Shown: positions 10,137 to 22,290, numbered from the stretch's first letter. The stretch is 64,000 bases of DNA from Nectonema munidae (GCA_030549495.1 JAUIRK010000220.1:1-64000), one strand, 5' to 3'. Notes: generated by a model not told the origin, from the sequence alone. A program made the numbers and translations.

Positions 10137-11580
10137 AACCTGTACGGTTGAACGCGGGTAGACAACTTGCGTGTTATCTCCAACCCGTATATTACGATGA
10201 TTCTTCTCCAACCTGTATTCTACGATGATTCATCTCCAAACTATATACTACAATGATTCATCTTCAACCTGTATACTACGATGGTTTCTATTCCATGTAG
10301 AAATAACTAGGGAGACAATGTTCAACTTTCTGTTCACATTCTGCTAGATGTAAGATTTGATATACCTCATTCGGGGAGACGATGCTACATAAGTTATTAC
10401 CTATATACATTTGTATACTACGTTGGTTCATCTCCAACCTGTATACCGCGATAATTCATCTCCAACCTATATAATATATTTTATCAAATAATCAAAATAA
10501 AATTCTGTAATCAAAGAATCGAAAAATATTCTTTAAAAAATCAAAAAATATCAAACTTTCTGTTCATATTTTGCTACCTCATACGATGTTACAAAAGTTA
10601 TTACCTATACTTTGCAATTTGCACGATTTTAAATATTATATTTGTCGAATAATCAAAGAATCGAAAAATGTTCAAATCAAAAAATATTTATTCTTTTTAA
10701 ATATATCGTTGGCTCCCCTTACTTTTAAAATTGAAAGATAAACCTAGTCTTTAATAATTAATTTTTATCAAATTATGCACATACGAAACTAAAAGTAAGG
10801 GGAGCCAACGATATATTTAAAAAGAATAAATATTTTTTGATTTGAACATTTTTCGATTCTTTGATTATTCGATAATAAATATTTTTTTATTTTAACATTT
10901 TTCGATTCTTTGATTATTCGACAAATATAATATTTAAAATTGTTCAAATTGCAATGTATAGGTAATAACTTTTGTAACATCGTATGAGGTAGCAAAATAT
11001 GAACAGAAACTTTGATATTTTTTGATTTTTAAAGAATATTTTTCGATTCTTTGATTACAGAATTTTATTTTGATTATTTGACAAATATAATATTTAAAAT
11101 CGTGCAAATTGCAAAGTATAGGTGATAACTTTTGTAACATCGTATGAGGTAGCAAAATATGAACAGAAAGTTGGATATTTTTTGATTTTTTAAAGAATAT
11201 TTTTCGATTCTTTGATTACAGAATTTTATTTTGATTATTTGATAAAATATATTATATAGGTTGGAGATGAATTATCGCGGTATACAGGTTGGAGATGAAC
11301 CAACGTAGTATACAAATGTATATAGGTAATAACTTATGTAGCATCGTCTGCCCGAATGAGGTATATCAAATCTTACATCTAGCAGAATGTGAACAGAAAG
11401 TTGAACATTGTCTCCCTAGTTATTTCTACATGGAATAGAAACCATCGTAGTATACAGGTTGAAGATGAATCATTGTAGTATATAGTTTGGAGATGAATCA
11501 TCGTAGAATACAGGTTGGAGAAGAATCATCGTAATATACGGGTTGGAGATGAATCATCGTAGAATACAGGTTGGAGAATA
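10137..11580. repeat. Large imperfect palindrome (fold-back element)
   Basis: The left arm, about 10170-10735, reads through CATCTCCAACCTGTAT units, TGTTCACATTCTGCTAGATG, CTACCTCATACGATGTTACA and ATATCGTTGGCTCCCCTTAC. The right arm, about 10794-11580, is its reverse complement in the same nested order. The spacer is about 60 bp. The right arm has an extra internal duplication: the TTGTAACATCGTATGAGGTA block occurs near 10972 and 11132. Arms are rich in short repeats of GTATACTACGATGnTTCATC. No coding capacity was seen; the open frames at 10789-11155 (-) are by-products of the repeat. Confidence 0.85.
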
Positions 11581-11597
11581 CTATATATATATAAATA

Positions 11598-12083
11598 CTA
11601 GCCGGTCCCGTGGTCGTTTCTCGCTTCGCTCGAAACATAGGATTCTTGGTAGTGTGTATATTGAGTTGCTAATTCAAATTCGCTTCGCTCAAAACGACCA
11701 CGGGACCGGCTAGTTTTTTATTGTTTAGGCTACGCTCGAACAATGGGATTCTTGTATTGTGTATTTTGAGTTGCTGATAGTGTTATATGGTATGGTGATC
11801 AGTTTTTAGAATATTTGTACCTTTTCTGTGTATTTTTCTATTACACCATATAAAAAAGGTATTTCAACCAATCAGAATGCTTCAAGCGACACTCAGACTA
11901 CAGATATATGAACTCATCACACATATAAATAATTTCAACCAATCAGAATGCTTCAAGCACATACACACATATAAACTCATCACACCATATAAAAATACAC
12001 ATAAAACACATATATAAATAAATTCAACCAATGAGAATGCTTCCAGCGACAGACACACAGACGCTAGCTTATTATAATATAGA
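11598..12083 (-). mobile_element. Non-autonomous Helitron, copy 2 (opposite orientation)
   Basis: Read on the minus strand it begins TCTATATTATAATAAGCTAG at 12083 and ends GACCACGGGACCGGCTAG at 11598, next to T. It shares the ATTCTGATTGGTTGAA units and the CCATACCATATAACACTAT block with copy 1. Copies 1 and 2 form inverted repeats about 4.5 kb apart. An extra inverted terminus lies inside, at 11697-11715. Confidence 0.75.
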
Positions 12084-12552
12084 TAATTAATTCAAAAAAA
12101 AAAGTTTATTTTGTGATGAATATAAAACTGTACATGTAAAATTTGGAGTATTTTTATTTTATACTCGTATATTTTTCATTATGTACACCATTGAAATTTA
12201 GGCGAAACAGAAATCGATATTTATTAACATTACATAAAACAAATTTTGCCCTATGGTATGAATCAACTGCCGCCATTTATATATTAGTTGCCGATAGGTC
12301 AGTAATGCATAGTTCCTTCAAGTGCCGAAAAGTCCATTTAATTTGATTATCTGATATGCCGAAGCAAAAATATTTCGTTTTATTTAATGAAAGTGATATA
12401 TCAAAGTTTACACACTACTAATAAACGAAATTTGGGTACAATAAAAAAAAATGTTTTTTCGTTTTTAAAAAAAATGCCGTACCATATATGGGACGTTCGT
12501 ACACCCCAAAAAATTTTGTAAAAGCAAAACACGATTTTATTAAAACATTTTT
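12084..12552. other. Spacer between Helitron and piggyBac-1
   Basis: No gene. Near 12478-12523 the words CCATATATGGGACGTTCG and CACCCCAAAAAATTTT appear; they recur inverted near 16445-16490. This may be terminal or subterminal sequence of a transposon, but I found no TTAA-bounded end. Confidence 0.4.
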
Positions 12553-14285
12553 TTAAATTTTAGTATGGTAAGCGATAAAGCATTTCTCATGAACTCCAAC
12601 ATTGCATTTGATGCATTTTGTGGGAGTTTTAGAATGACAATGTCGACATTTCAATCTTTTATTGTCTTCAATCGGAGTGACCAAGTGTCCAGTCTTGTCG
12701 AATCTTGTGATGTCTGCAGGATTGGGACTTGCGAGAGCCTTGGATGATTGAGGATAAACTCCATAGGTTTTTAATAAACTTTGGGTCACCATTCTGCGGT
12801 AAAAAAGTTGATCTTTTTTTTCAGGGTTCGGGGTCAACCTGTACACAAGCCAAGCTTGTATGATCAATATATCAAAAAGATGCATTACAATAGGCATATA
12901 CCATTTTTTTCCTCTTAAAAAACTTTTATAAATCATGAGATTTTGGTCCATTCTGTCTACATGCCCCATCTCTCGATTATAAACATTTAAAAGCTTTGGC
13001 TGATTTATTTTTATCCTACTTTTTATTAATGTACGCGAGTATCGTGAAATTTTATTTAGTGGCTCTACCCCATACTTGTTAGATCCACAAATCACAACCC
13101 GATTATCAAACCACTCACAAACGTTAAAAGAACAGGAATTGTATGCCGTAAAACTCCCTCTGGGATCTTTTTAAAATCTTTTTCACCTTTTTTAGGAAAA
13201 TTGAGCAGCCTGTTCTTTTTTATGGTAGCCGTCATGGTCTGTTTTTTTTCTTTAATCATTTGAAACAAGTTCAAGGTTGAAAAATAATTATCCATGACAT
13301 AATGATCTTGTTGTTTTTCTCAACAAAGTTGAGTACTACAGATTCCCCTAAAGTTAACCCTGTACTTCTTTTTTCCGATTTACCTTGATAAAGATCAAAG
13401 TTCACCAAATACCCAGATTGAATGCAATCTGACCATTGCTTACACCCAAACCTTTGAGGCTTTCCTTTGATGAACTGTTTCAGATGTTGAAGACCATAAT
13501 ACGGTATCATCGTTTCATCTATAGCATGAAACTCTGCTACAGGAGCATTTGAAGAAAAAATTTGGTTTAGTTTGTCAACAAGAGGCCGTATTTTGGTGAA
13601 CTTATCACTTGAGTCAAGTTGATTGTGGTCTGAAAAATGTAAGTACTTTTTTATTTCATCAAACCTATCTCTCCTCATTGCCGGCGATACAATTTTCACA
13701 TCACAATCCTCACTCTTGTTCAAATACATGCGATATTTAGGTAATTTATGGTAGCTCATTAGAGTGAAAATACCAAAAAAAACTTTTAATTCATCATTAC
13801 TCAAGTTCAAATTAAAGTTGTTTTGCGAATCATAATTGTTTAACAATCATGTTAATGAGAGTTTCTGTCAAAAATAGATTAAAAACATCCATCAAATTCA
13901 AGTTAGCGTTATCATAGTAACTTGGGTGAAGAGCTTCTTTGAATTCATTTCCATAAAAATTAACACAACCACTGTTCCAATGAAAAGACTTTTTTCTTTT
14001 AACTGGTTCGATTTGATTACTAGTTTGTCTATCATCATCATTAATATCACCATCATCATCATCGTGAATCACACATCTTGAAACCAAAGTTCCTTCAGCC
14101 AGCAATTGATTTCCAGTCAAATTGTCTATATCGCCGATGTCTTCGTCTCCTGAATCTTCATCTGTAACCACATCGGTACAATTTATGGGCGGTTGAATGA
14201 AAATTTGGGAGTCAGTTATCTTTTCTGTATCAATAAACTCCAACAAATTATTTAAAGTATCATCCTTAAAAATGTGAGAATGCAC
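12553..14285 (-). pseudogene. piggyBac transposase, frameshifted (piggyBac-1)
   Basis: Four overlapping open pieces give a nearly full-length piggyBac transposase of about 570 residues. The N-terminal piece (14285-13830) is acidic, with runs of D/E. The DDE_Tnp_1_7 core follows: first catalytic Asp in FHAIDETMIPYYG, second in YVMDNYFSTLNLF, third in GHVDRMDQN. The C-terminus keeps the cysteine-rich zinc domain (CRHCHSKTPTKCIKCNVGVH). Three frame changes break it: near 13835, near 13300 (in an A/C-rich run) and near 13110. All catalytic Asp survive, so damage is recent or partly technical. No clear ATG is at the 5' end. A putative 5' terminus is at about 15.5 kb. Confidence 0.85.
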
Positions 14286-16415
14286 AATATATTTTGAAAT
14301 AAAAGTTTGCTTTCACAAAACAATTATTCAATTATAAAAAAAAGTAAAATTAAACATCTCATACTTCATACTAAGATTTATTTATCAAAAATATGCAGAA
14401 TGTAGTAAATAAGTTTTCCTCCAACATTCTTCTCAGGGTCTCTTTGATATATAAAGCTCAGAATAAAAGTCAAAAGACTATAGAACGCAATAGCGTCCAC
14501 ATTAGAAACTCTTGGTAAATCAATATCCACATCCCAATTCGAGAATGTGAAATAAATAAAACCCGAATTCTCCAACATTAAAACTCAATTTTTTATTCAA
14601 AATAATAAAAAATTCAAAGTATCAATGTAACATTTAGAGCTCAGCTAAAAAGTCCAACGGGCCCGGCCTTTTTGTTTTCACAAATACTCTTTTGTTTATG
14701 ATAATTTTTATATTTTGTACATTTAGCTTATCTATAACCTTTAAATTAATGATTTCTTGTGCATATATGTAACTATAAATATTTTTTATATTGCCCGAAA
14801 TATTAAAGTTCAGCAATTTACTACAAAAAAGCGTGCGTCTTTTCACCCAAAAACACATTCAAAAAACAACATCATATGTAGCAACAGAAACTATTTAAAT
14901 CAAATAATCAGTGAAATACAACAAAAAATTACAATTAATCAATTGAGTTTAAAAGTAAAGGATATTAAAAGTTAGTAAAGCCTAAAGCAAGAGTTAGTAC
15001 ATTACATACTAAAATATTATGTTCATGATAAAATATATATAAAAAAGAAAAAAAAACAATTGAATAAAACTACAAATAAACTACTTTAAACTACAAATAA
15101 AACTAGTTTTTAAGTGTTTTTTGAATGTATTTTTGGGTGAAAAGAAGCGCCTCAAAAAAGGTTTTCTCTATTTGTTTGAAGCTTTTTCAAAGTTCAATAG
15201 TAATGAACAAAAACTTACTATTGTTTAATTGTAAAAATTTTTTTTTTTACTACATTTCATACAAATAATATGTTTTTGTGAGTGCTCACTGCTTATTGGA
15301 TCTATTAGACCCATGTTTACCTACAACGTAATGCTAAAAGTTTTTAGGTCATTGCCGAAAAAAAAATAACTTTGACAAAAATATTTTTTGAATGATTTAA
15401 ATTCAAGTAGAATGAGGAGGCATTTTAAAAGTTTCAAAACTATATATATCATTTATGACAAAAAATCTTCATTTTTAAAGTTTCTCGGGTGTGATAGACC
15501 CATGTTTGCCTGATGAGGGTTAAAATGAATAATTTACTACAAGTTAAACCAGACTCTTCCTAATATTTAGAAAAATATGTCAGGTATTAATATTTAAGTC
15601 TTTGAATAGACGCTGTTATTCATAAGAAGGAGAAGGAAAAAGTTTATTTTTCATACTTTTTTAAATAATAGTTTAATAATTGGAAAATGCAATTATTCTG
15701 ACCTATTAACTAAGTTGATAACTTTTTTATTAACTGCTTGGTACAATGAGAATTAGATTTTTAGTCCAAAGCAGAAGAATCATATACAAATTTATTATAA
15801 AAAGCAGATGAACTGAATTTTTCTGTCTATAACTTCATTTAGATTTTAAAAATGTTTATGTATTTCGTTATAAGAAAAATAATATCAATTTTTGAAAATA
15901 AAATCTGAAAATTTTCCAAATTTGTTCCAAAATTCATCAATATTTTGTAAAAAAATATTCTCAAAAACAGAGGTTGTATAAAAAAAAATTTTATTGTTTA
16001 AAATTTTGCATTAAATTTGGATAAAAAAACATAAATTAACAAAATTGATTTTGAGCAAAAAAAAATCAGTCCTAACGGGTCATATCTGGTACCCAATATT
16101 CAAAGTTATTTGAAAAAAGCATGTTTCATGAAAAAAAAGTATTAGCTTGCTAACGATGTTATTGAAAGTACGTCGAATATATTACACATAAGTTTTACGT
16201 CATATATAAAGTAAATAATGAGAAAACTTACCATAATTAAAAGAAACACACACGTAAAAAGAAAATGACAGCAAGAACGATCTGGTAAGTTGTGATGTGA
16301 CGTCAAAATCTTGAATTGCAGCCAGAATATTGATTATCCTACTCGTGACATGCATGCATCAACTCGATGTGAAATAATGAAGGTTAGTGGTATTTGTTTC
16401 CGTTTTTGTAAATAA
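14286..16415. other. AT-rich flank of piggyBac-1, no gene
   Basis: No supported gene. It contains two copies of TAGACCCATGTTT (about 15309 and 15496), the second at a piggyBac-like end. A block near 15762-15815 (GCAGAAGAATCATATACAAA) resembles the interior of the TTAA MITE at 40.9 kb. The short frames at 14378-14975 look random. Confidence 0.5.
15489..15519 (-). repeat. Putative piggyBac terminal sequence at a TTAA site
   Basis: The sequence TGATAGACCCATGTTTGCCT then GATGAGGG is followed by TTAA (15520-15523). Read outward on the minus strand this is TTAA-CCCTCATCAGGC, the layout of a piggyBac end. It lies about 1.2 kb upstream of the piggyBac-1 transposase. I found no matching partner on the other side. 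Confidence 0.5.
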
Positions 16416-18525
16416 CTAAATTTGACCCGCTCGGCACTTACAGTAAAATTTTTGGGGTGACATATATGGCCCTTTCGGCATACAAAGAACTTTATTTACG
16501 ACCCATATGTGGGACTTTCGGCACGTGCTTATCAACTTAGAACAAGTCATTTCATTTACTGACATTATTTTTTGAGGTAGGTTTTTATTCAAAGAGTTCT
16601 GACATAATATTATTGTTTCATAATCTATTTCATCCTGTTCAATTGTTTTTCCTATAAGTATTGAATTAACCAAAAATGGATAATTTAAAGATGATTGCTG
16701 AAAACACATACACTTTTGGTGAAAAAATGACAGGGATTTTTCAATAGTTTTGAAATTTTTCCATTTCATACTTTTAAAAATGTGATGTTTAGCCTTGAGT
16801 CTCATACACCACTGATTTCGACCAGGCCCTAATCTTTTCATTTGGTCAATAAAATGAATCATGTAGTGAAATTTAGGTGTTATGGATACATCTGGATACA
16901 AACTTATGAAGTTTTCCATGTATTGGTATAAAAGAAGATGAAGTTGATCTAACGTATCTTCAGAAATAATAGGCGATAAACACAATATTGTAACATTTAA
17001 AAATTTTAAAAAGTTTTTCCAATGTTTATCAGATCTAGGAATTTTATCATAAATTAAAAAAGGCGTAATGAAAAGAAAATTTTTTGTTTCAACAGCAGAC
17101 ATTGGGAAAACATGATTTAAAATTAAATTAGTTTTGGACAAAGTATTGGGCTTATCCGACTTTTGTTGTGAATTGTATAGAAAATTTTGTATTAGTTTGT
17201 TTAAAATTTCAAGAGAAAAGTATTTTTCAGTATTAATTAACTGACCTAGCAAAACTTTCAATTCTCTAATTACAACTCCCTCTAAAAGAACGTGCATTGG
17301 ATCATGCAAAATATCCTTTGTTAAACTAAAATAATGAAAGCGAGAAAGAAAACTTTTATTATTAATACCGTACTCTCTTGACCATATAATTTTTTCTTCT
17401 TTATCCATGTTTTCGAGTTTATTGCATCTAACTCTATGTTCTCTTTCCTTTCTCATCTTCAAATTATTTCTTAATTCATCTCTATTAATCTCACAAGAAC
17501 GACAGGGTTTTTTCGCAAAAGATACCACTTCTTTAAAACCACCTATAAAATTTAAAGCTAATGTGTCTCCCAAAACAAACTTAATCTACCATTCAAAAAA
17601 ACAATAGAACCTCTTAAAGTCAAGTTTATTCCATTCTCTAGAGTCTAGACATTCTAAATCCGTAATAAAGTTTCTTAATAAAGCTTCAACTCCAAACTTT
17701 TTAACATATTTAGTTTTCGCCAAAGCAAGCAATTGAGTAACATTGGTTTTGTATCGAACATCAAGTCCTAAATTTAGAAGTGACCAATAAAAAGCAGATA
17801 TTTTATGCTTTTTTCTATGATGTCCGATAGGGTTTAATATTTCAAAATCATCATAATACATTGCAAAATACAACATATTTGTAAGATCTTTTTTATCATA
17901 ATTTCGAAAGTAAGTGCCATCAAAAACTTTATTAGTTTTTATTACTGCTTTTTTTTTATGAAAATTTAATCTAGTTATGTCACAAAACTTGAGTAATTTT
18001 TTGAGTTGAGGTAAAAAAGGAACATAATAACCATATATGTTTTTAGAATAACTTTCTTTTGTAGCTTTTTTAGAGACCTCTTCTATTCCCATAATTACAG
18101 ACTGTTGCTCGATCAAGAAAAAGTGTTCCTTATATTTATTTTGTAAATATTCACTCTCTAAACCATCAAAAATATTTTTATTAATTAGTGCTTCTAATTC
18201 ATTCACTTTTTCAGAATTCAAGTTTAAATTTTTAATTATTTTATTTATTTCACTACATTTATCTTTAAATAAATTTTCAGTTAAAGATATAATATTTAAA
18301 ATATTGGATTGACTTAAATTGAGATTAGCTCGTAAGTTTAGCAGAAAAAACGCTGGGTTGTTATCTTGTTTTACTTCTGTGTGATTTATGCTTTCATAAA
18401 AATAGTCATTATGTAAAAGATTATCATTTATTTCTATGTTTTCTCTATGCTTGCGATTACAATGCTTACGAAAAGCATCATAAGTCTTAAAAGAAACACC
18501 ACAACCCTCAAACGAACACTTACAA
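16416..18525 (-). pseudogene. C2H2-finger transposase-like protein with one internal stop
   Basis: One continuous minus-strand frame, about 700 codons, is interrupted only by a TAG at 17586-17588. In order: a C2H2 finger (CSFEGCGVSFKTYDAFRKHC then NRKH) near 18.5 kb; then FDGLESEYLQNKYKEHFFLI; FDGTYFRN and MYYDDFEILNPIGHHRKKHK then FYWSLLNLGLDVRYK; LGDTLALNFIGGF with CRSC; HDPMHVLLEGVV; and TPKFHYMIHFIDQMKRLGPG then QWCMRLKAKHHIFK. I recognise this order from a large multicopy animal family of zinc-finger, transposon-derived proteins, probably a CMC- or KDZ-like DDE transposase; the superfamily is uncertain. No ATG or terminal repeats are clear at the 5' end, where a TAA lies just upstream of the finger. 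Apart from the TAG the frame is intact, so it is young. Confidence 0.65.
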
Positions 18526-19147
18526 TAAAATTAGAATCATTTCTATGGCTATGAATTAAGTGATATAAAAAATGTCTGTAATTTAGTGAAAAAATGAACA
18601 AAGTTGACATTTTTGCATTATAAAGACAAAATTTGTTAAATAAAACGTGTATAAAACTGAATAAAGCTAAAACAGGAAATAACCTTATAAGATAGACTAG
18701 ACGCGCTTACTAAAATATGGTGATAGGCAAAAAACAATTACAAAGACTGCAAATGTGAATGAGCAAAATAAAAACGAAAGAAAAGAGCAAAACAACTGTT
18801 ATTTCTGCTGATGAATGGGCATTCGACACTTTCAGAGTAGATGTGTGCAGCAAAGAATTGCAGACAGGAAACTCATGCGTTGAATGAAAGGCGTACCTTC
18901 GCTTGACGGACTCTATGCATTTTTTGCACCAGCAAAATTCAAATGAAATTTAGTCCCTTATGTTCCATAGCAACCCTATATAAAATGTACACGTAAATTT
19001 AACTTTTTTACTAATAAAAAACATAAAGACATAAAATTTTAAATTTACTAAAAATATTTTTTGAAAAATTCAAACAAACCTTTTTGTATAAACAATTTTA
19101 ATTATATTTTAATTATACTTTAATTTTTATAATGATAAATATATGTA

Positions 19148-19290
19148 AGGTTATCTAGGGGTGTTTTCATCAAAAAGGTCAATAAAGGCCGCCTTTTTCG
19201 AACTATGAGTAAATCAGCTAGCACGGGATTCGAACTCAAGACTTTGAACTTGATGGCTAACATGCTAACCAATATACCCATTCCCCCTTA
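19148..19290 (-). mobile_element. tRNA-derived SINE inside piggyBac-2
   Basis: Read on the minus strand: TGGTTAGCATGTTAG (box A-like), then GAGTTCGAATCCCG (box B, 19225-19236 region), then TTTACTCATAGTTCGA and AAAACACCCC. The head differs from the other SINEs in the window, so it may be a different subfamily. It sits downstream of the transposase stop. Confidence 0.7.
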
Positions 19291-19359
19291 TAAGTAGTTA
19301 TAAGTAAATACTTCAATTTATTTTTATTATAAAAAGAACAAATAAAAATAAAAGCTAAC

Positions 19360-21003
19360 CTATTTACAATTGAGGCAAAAAAGAGACGAGTGTCTTTTGC
19401 AAATAAAATTTTCACATTTTCTAGTCGTTTTATTATACTTTGAAATGCAAAAATGACATGATGCTCTTTTTTTATTATTTGCACGCTAGGACCAGCCTTA
19501 GAATCCAAAACTCCATAGAAAGAAAGAAGACTTTTTACATTTGTGGGCAATTCGGAAAGAGAAGCACGAACACTCATACTTTCTTCTGACAAAGCCAAAG
19601 CAAGCTTTTGACTAAAAAATTTTCTACTTTTAGGAAAATCTTGTGGGCAGTTATAACTTAAAATAATCCAACTATTTAGAGCACAAATATCTAAATAATT
19701 GCAAAACGCAGCAAGTGTCCACTTTCGTGTTGGTTTATATGCGCGATAACTTCGTATCATTCTGTTCCCAACATCGACACCACTAAGTAAGAATACTTTC
19801 AGGTTTTGAATTAATATTGGCAATTTGAACATTTCTGTGTTGAGAGGACAAGACGTATACTACCTTGAAGTTTCTACGCGCATGTCTTTTTGGAACGTAA
19901 GCGCAGATCGAAACATAATCTGAGTAAATAATGCGACTTTCACACTCATTTAAATTCAACTCTTTCAGGTGGGTTGGTCTAAAAACTATTGGCAAGAATC
20001 TTCTATTTGACATTATAGTGCCACAAATAGAAAGACTTTTGGAATACGCCCATACGGCCAGCGAATGTGAAGTAAAGAAGCGGTCAGTATAAAGGCCACA
20101 ACCTGGAGGAACGTTAGACTTTTCAACTAGTCTTTTTACTATATTTTCTCCAGAAAAATAAGAAGAGTCTTGAAGACCAGAAATATAGATTTCAGGCCGC
20201 AAAAAATAATATGACTTCGAATCAGAAATATGATATAGTTTAAATCCATACCTGCCAGGTTTGTGAGGATCATAAACTTTTACTGGACAGCCTCCTCTAA
20301 AACTGACCAGTTGTTCATCAATAGTAACAGCGTGTATAGGTGTCCAAAATTTAGAAAAAAACTCCAGCGAAGTGGTCATGGATGAAACGAATAGCGCTTA
20401 TTTTATCAGACTTATCACGTCTTTCTTTGTCATCAAATCTTATAAAGACATGAATAAGGAAAAACATATCACGCCCAATTGAAGCTCTCAAAAATGGATT
20501 AGAAGTAGAAGAAAATAAATCTGTTGTTTTGATTCTTTGATCACCATTCTGACCTATATGTAGCAAAGCAGCAAAATAGGATAAAAGATGATGAATTTTA
20601 AAAACTTTATAACAATGTTCCAAGTTTGCGTGCTTCGGGTTTTCTAATCTAAAATTAGTTTTTTTAAAAAAAAATAGAAACAAGTAATAAAAACTTACGA
20701 ATAATTTAAATCAAGTCTAATTATCGTCATGTTATAAATATGTTGTGTAACTTCTGGAGTTAGAAAGGTTTTAAAAACTTTTAAAATATTAGAAGTATTT
20801 TTGCATGCACCTTGAGGGCCTGGAGGACGTCTAGAAGTATTTCTAATGTTTATGCTTTCAACTCTACCTCTAAGTGTAGATGGAGGATCCCAGGAATAGC
20901 GGGTCAAATCTGGCGCAACAAGATTTTTATCTATTTCTTCTTGAAGGTCCACAGAAGAACTCAAAGAATCACTAGATGTAGAAGATGAGAAATTTGAAGA
21001 CAA
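19360..21003 (-). pseudogene. piggyBac transposase with a mini-intron, frameshifted
   Basis: The start is at or near 21003 (MSSNFSSSTSSDSLSSS, Ser/acidic N-terminus). A 46-bp GT-AG intron (GTAAGT...TTTTAG) at about 20648-20693 joins LDLNYS to LENPKHANLEHCYK in phase. The DDE core keeps all acids: TIDEQLVSFRGG, YTDRFFTSHSLA and SGVDVGNRMIRSY. Frame changes occur near 20365 and 19810. A third lies in an A7 run near 19460: beyond it the other frame reads CHFC...TRKCENFICKRH...CLNCK and stops at 19360-19362, which is the expected cysteine-rich C-terminus. So the annotated frame running to 19257 is a shifted read-through. Catalysis: cut-and-paste at TTAA in this family. Probably inactive as assembled. 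Confidence 0.85.
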
Positions 21004-21194
21004 ATTAGAACTTTCATCAGAAGTATTGCTAATTTAAACTTGTAAGCGAGAACAGAGAGCTGCTTTATGAAAGAAAAAATGACAACAAATAAACCGGTTT
21101 TACAAAGCTTGCGACGAGCATATGGCAATTTTATTCATAACTGAAGATAAAGCCACATCCACGAAGCTTATTGTGATAATAATATTAAAATATA

Positions 21195-21720
21195 AAATAT
21201 AAAATGTTCATGCATGCATGCATTCTTAAATTGTATAAAATATATCTAAGTGTAGCCACATATGAAAAGATAGCAAACAGTATAAAATCAATAAATTCTT
21301 TGGTCCGATGTTTATGTTGGTTGATATAATATTATCTCTCTATGTAGCAATATACAATGTGCATGAATGCATACATTTTTAAATTGTTATCTAAGTGGGC
21401 GACATATAAAAAGATGGCAAACATAGTATAAAATCAATAAATTCTTTGGTCGCATAATATATGTTGAAATAAATATTTTACAATGCTTATGGTGGTTCTC
21501 TCTATGTAGCAATAAACATTCCACGAGGCTTATGGTGATAATAATATAAAAATATATATACAATGTGCATGAATGCATGCATTCTTAAATTGTTCAAAAT
21601 ATAACTAAGTGAGGCCACATATAAAAAGATAGCAAGCATAGTATAAACTCAATAAATTCTTTGGTCGCATAATATATGTTGAAATATTTTACGATGCTTA
21701 TGATGGGTGCTAAGAATGTG
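21195..21720 (+). repeat. Subterminal repeats of piggyBac-2 (three copies)
   Basis: GCATGCATTCTTAAATTGT, then ATATCTAAGTG, CCACATATnAAAAGATAGCAA and AATCAATAAATTCTTTGGTC, recurs near 21210-21310, 21365-21450 and 21570-21670. It lies between the transposase start and the right end, where piggyBac-like elements often carry repeats. Confidence 0.75.
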
Positions 21721-22136
21721 CGTGAGTGCAATTTTAACACAAATAAAGATGTAGTAAGTAAAAGCAAGCACGATAAAAACAATGTTATCTTCTATATATT
21801 TAAAATACTTGAATATGGTGATATTCATCAAAATATATTTGTGTATGCACGCATTCTGGACATAAAAAAGCATCGAATTGTTTATAAAACGAATAAAAGT
21901 TGATATAAAACTTAAAAAATTTTTTTAGATGGCGTTAAATTTTTTGAGTAAAAAAGTGTAAAAATCAAAAAAAATTGTAAAAAAACTTAAGATTTAATTT
22001 TTTATTTGTCACAAAAACTTATTTTAAAGCCGCAGATGGAAAAAAAGCTGAAAACACAGTATTTTTTTTAAGTGTAAAAAATGCACGGACTCCGTCAACG
22101 GCGTTATTCTGAAGGGGTCCGTCAAGCGAAGGTTAA

Positions 22137-22290
22137 GTGTTTACAATGTCTCTTTCTCTGCTATACTATTCATCCATTTGGTGTTTATAAACAAAACATT
22201 TTGCTCTAAAAACACGTATTCCTTGTACTGTTCTGACATTAAACACGTTCTTTCTAAAAAAAACTTTTAAATTCTAAACATTGTATATCT
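22137..22290. other. Short spacer after piggyBac-2
   Basis: No features seen beyond AT-rich sequence. Confidence 0.5.

Larger units (their letters stand above)
18896..22132 (-). mobile_element. Complete piggyBac element (piggyBac-2) with inverted ends
   Basis: The left end, 18896-18913, reads CCTTCGCTTGACGGACTC; the right end at 22114-22132 reads GGGGTCCGTCAAGCGAAGG followed by TTAA (22133-22136). Further in, the right end has GACGGAGTCCGTGCATTTTTT where the left has TATGCATTTTTTGCAC, so the left terminal repeat has lost about 30 bp. The left flank is CGTA instead of TTAA, hence mutated or a rare site. The transposase lies inside (19360-21003) with a SINE in its 3' part and subterminal repeats at 21.2-21.7 kb. 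Confidence 0.8.

Noticed and set aside
10789-11155. Two similar minus-strand frames (68 and 73 aa)
   Set aside because: They repeat each other because they lie in the duplicated arm of the palindrome; no protein family.
12143-12346. 67-aa plus-strand frame
   Set aside because: No family features or splice context; probably random in transposon flank.
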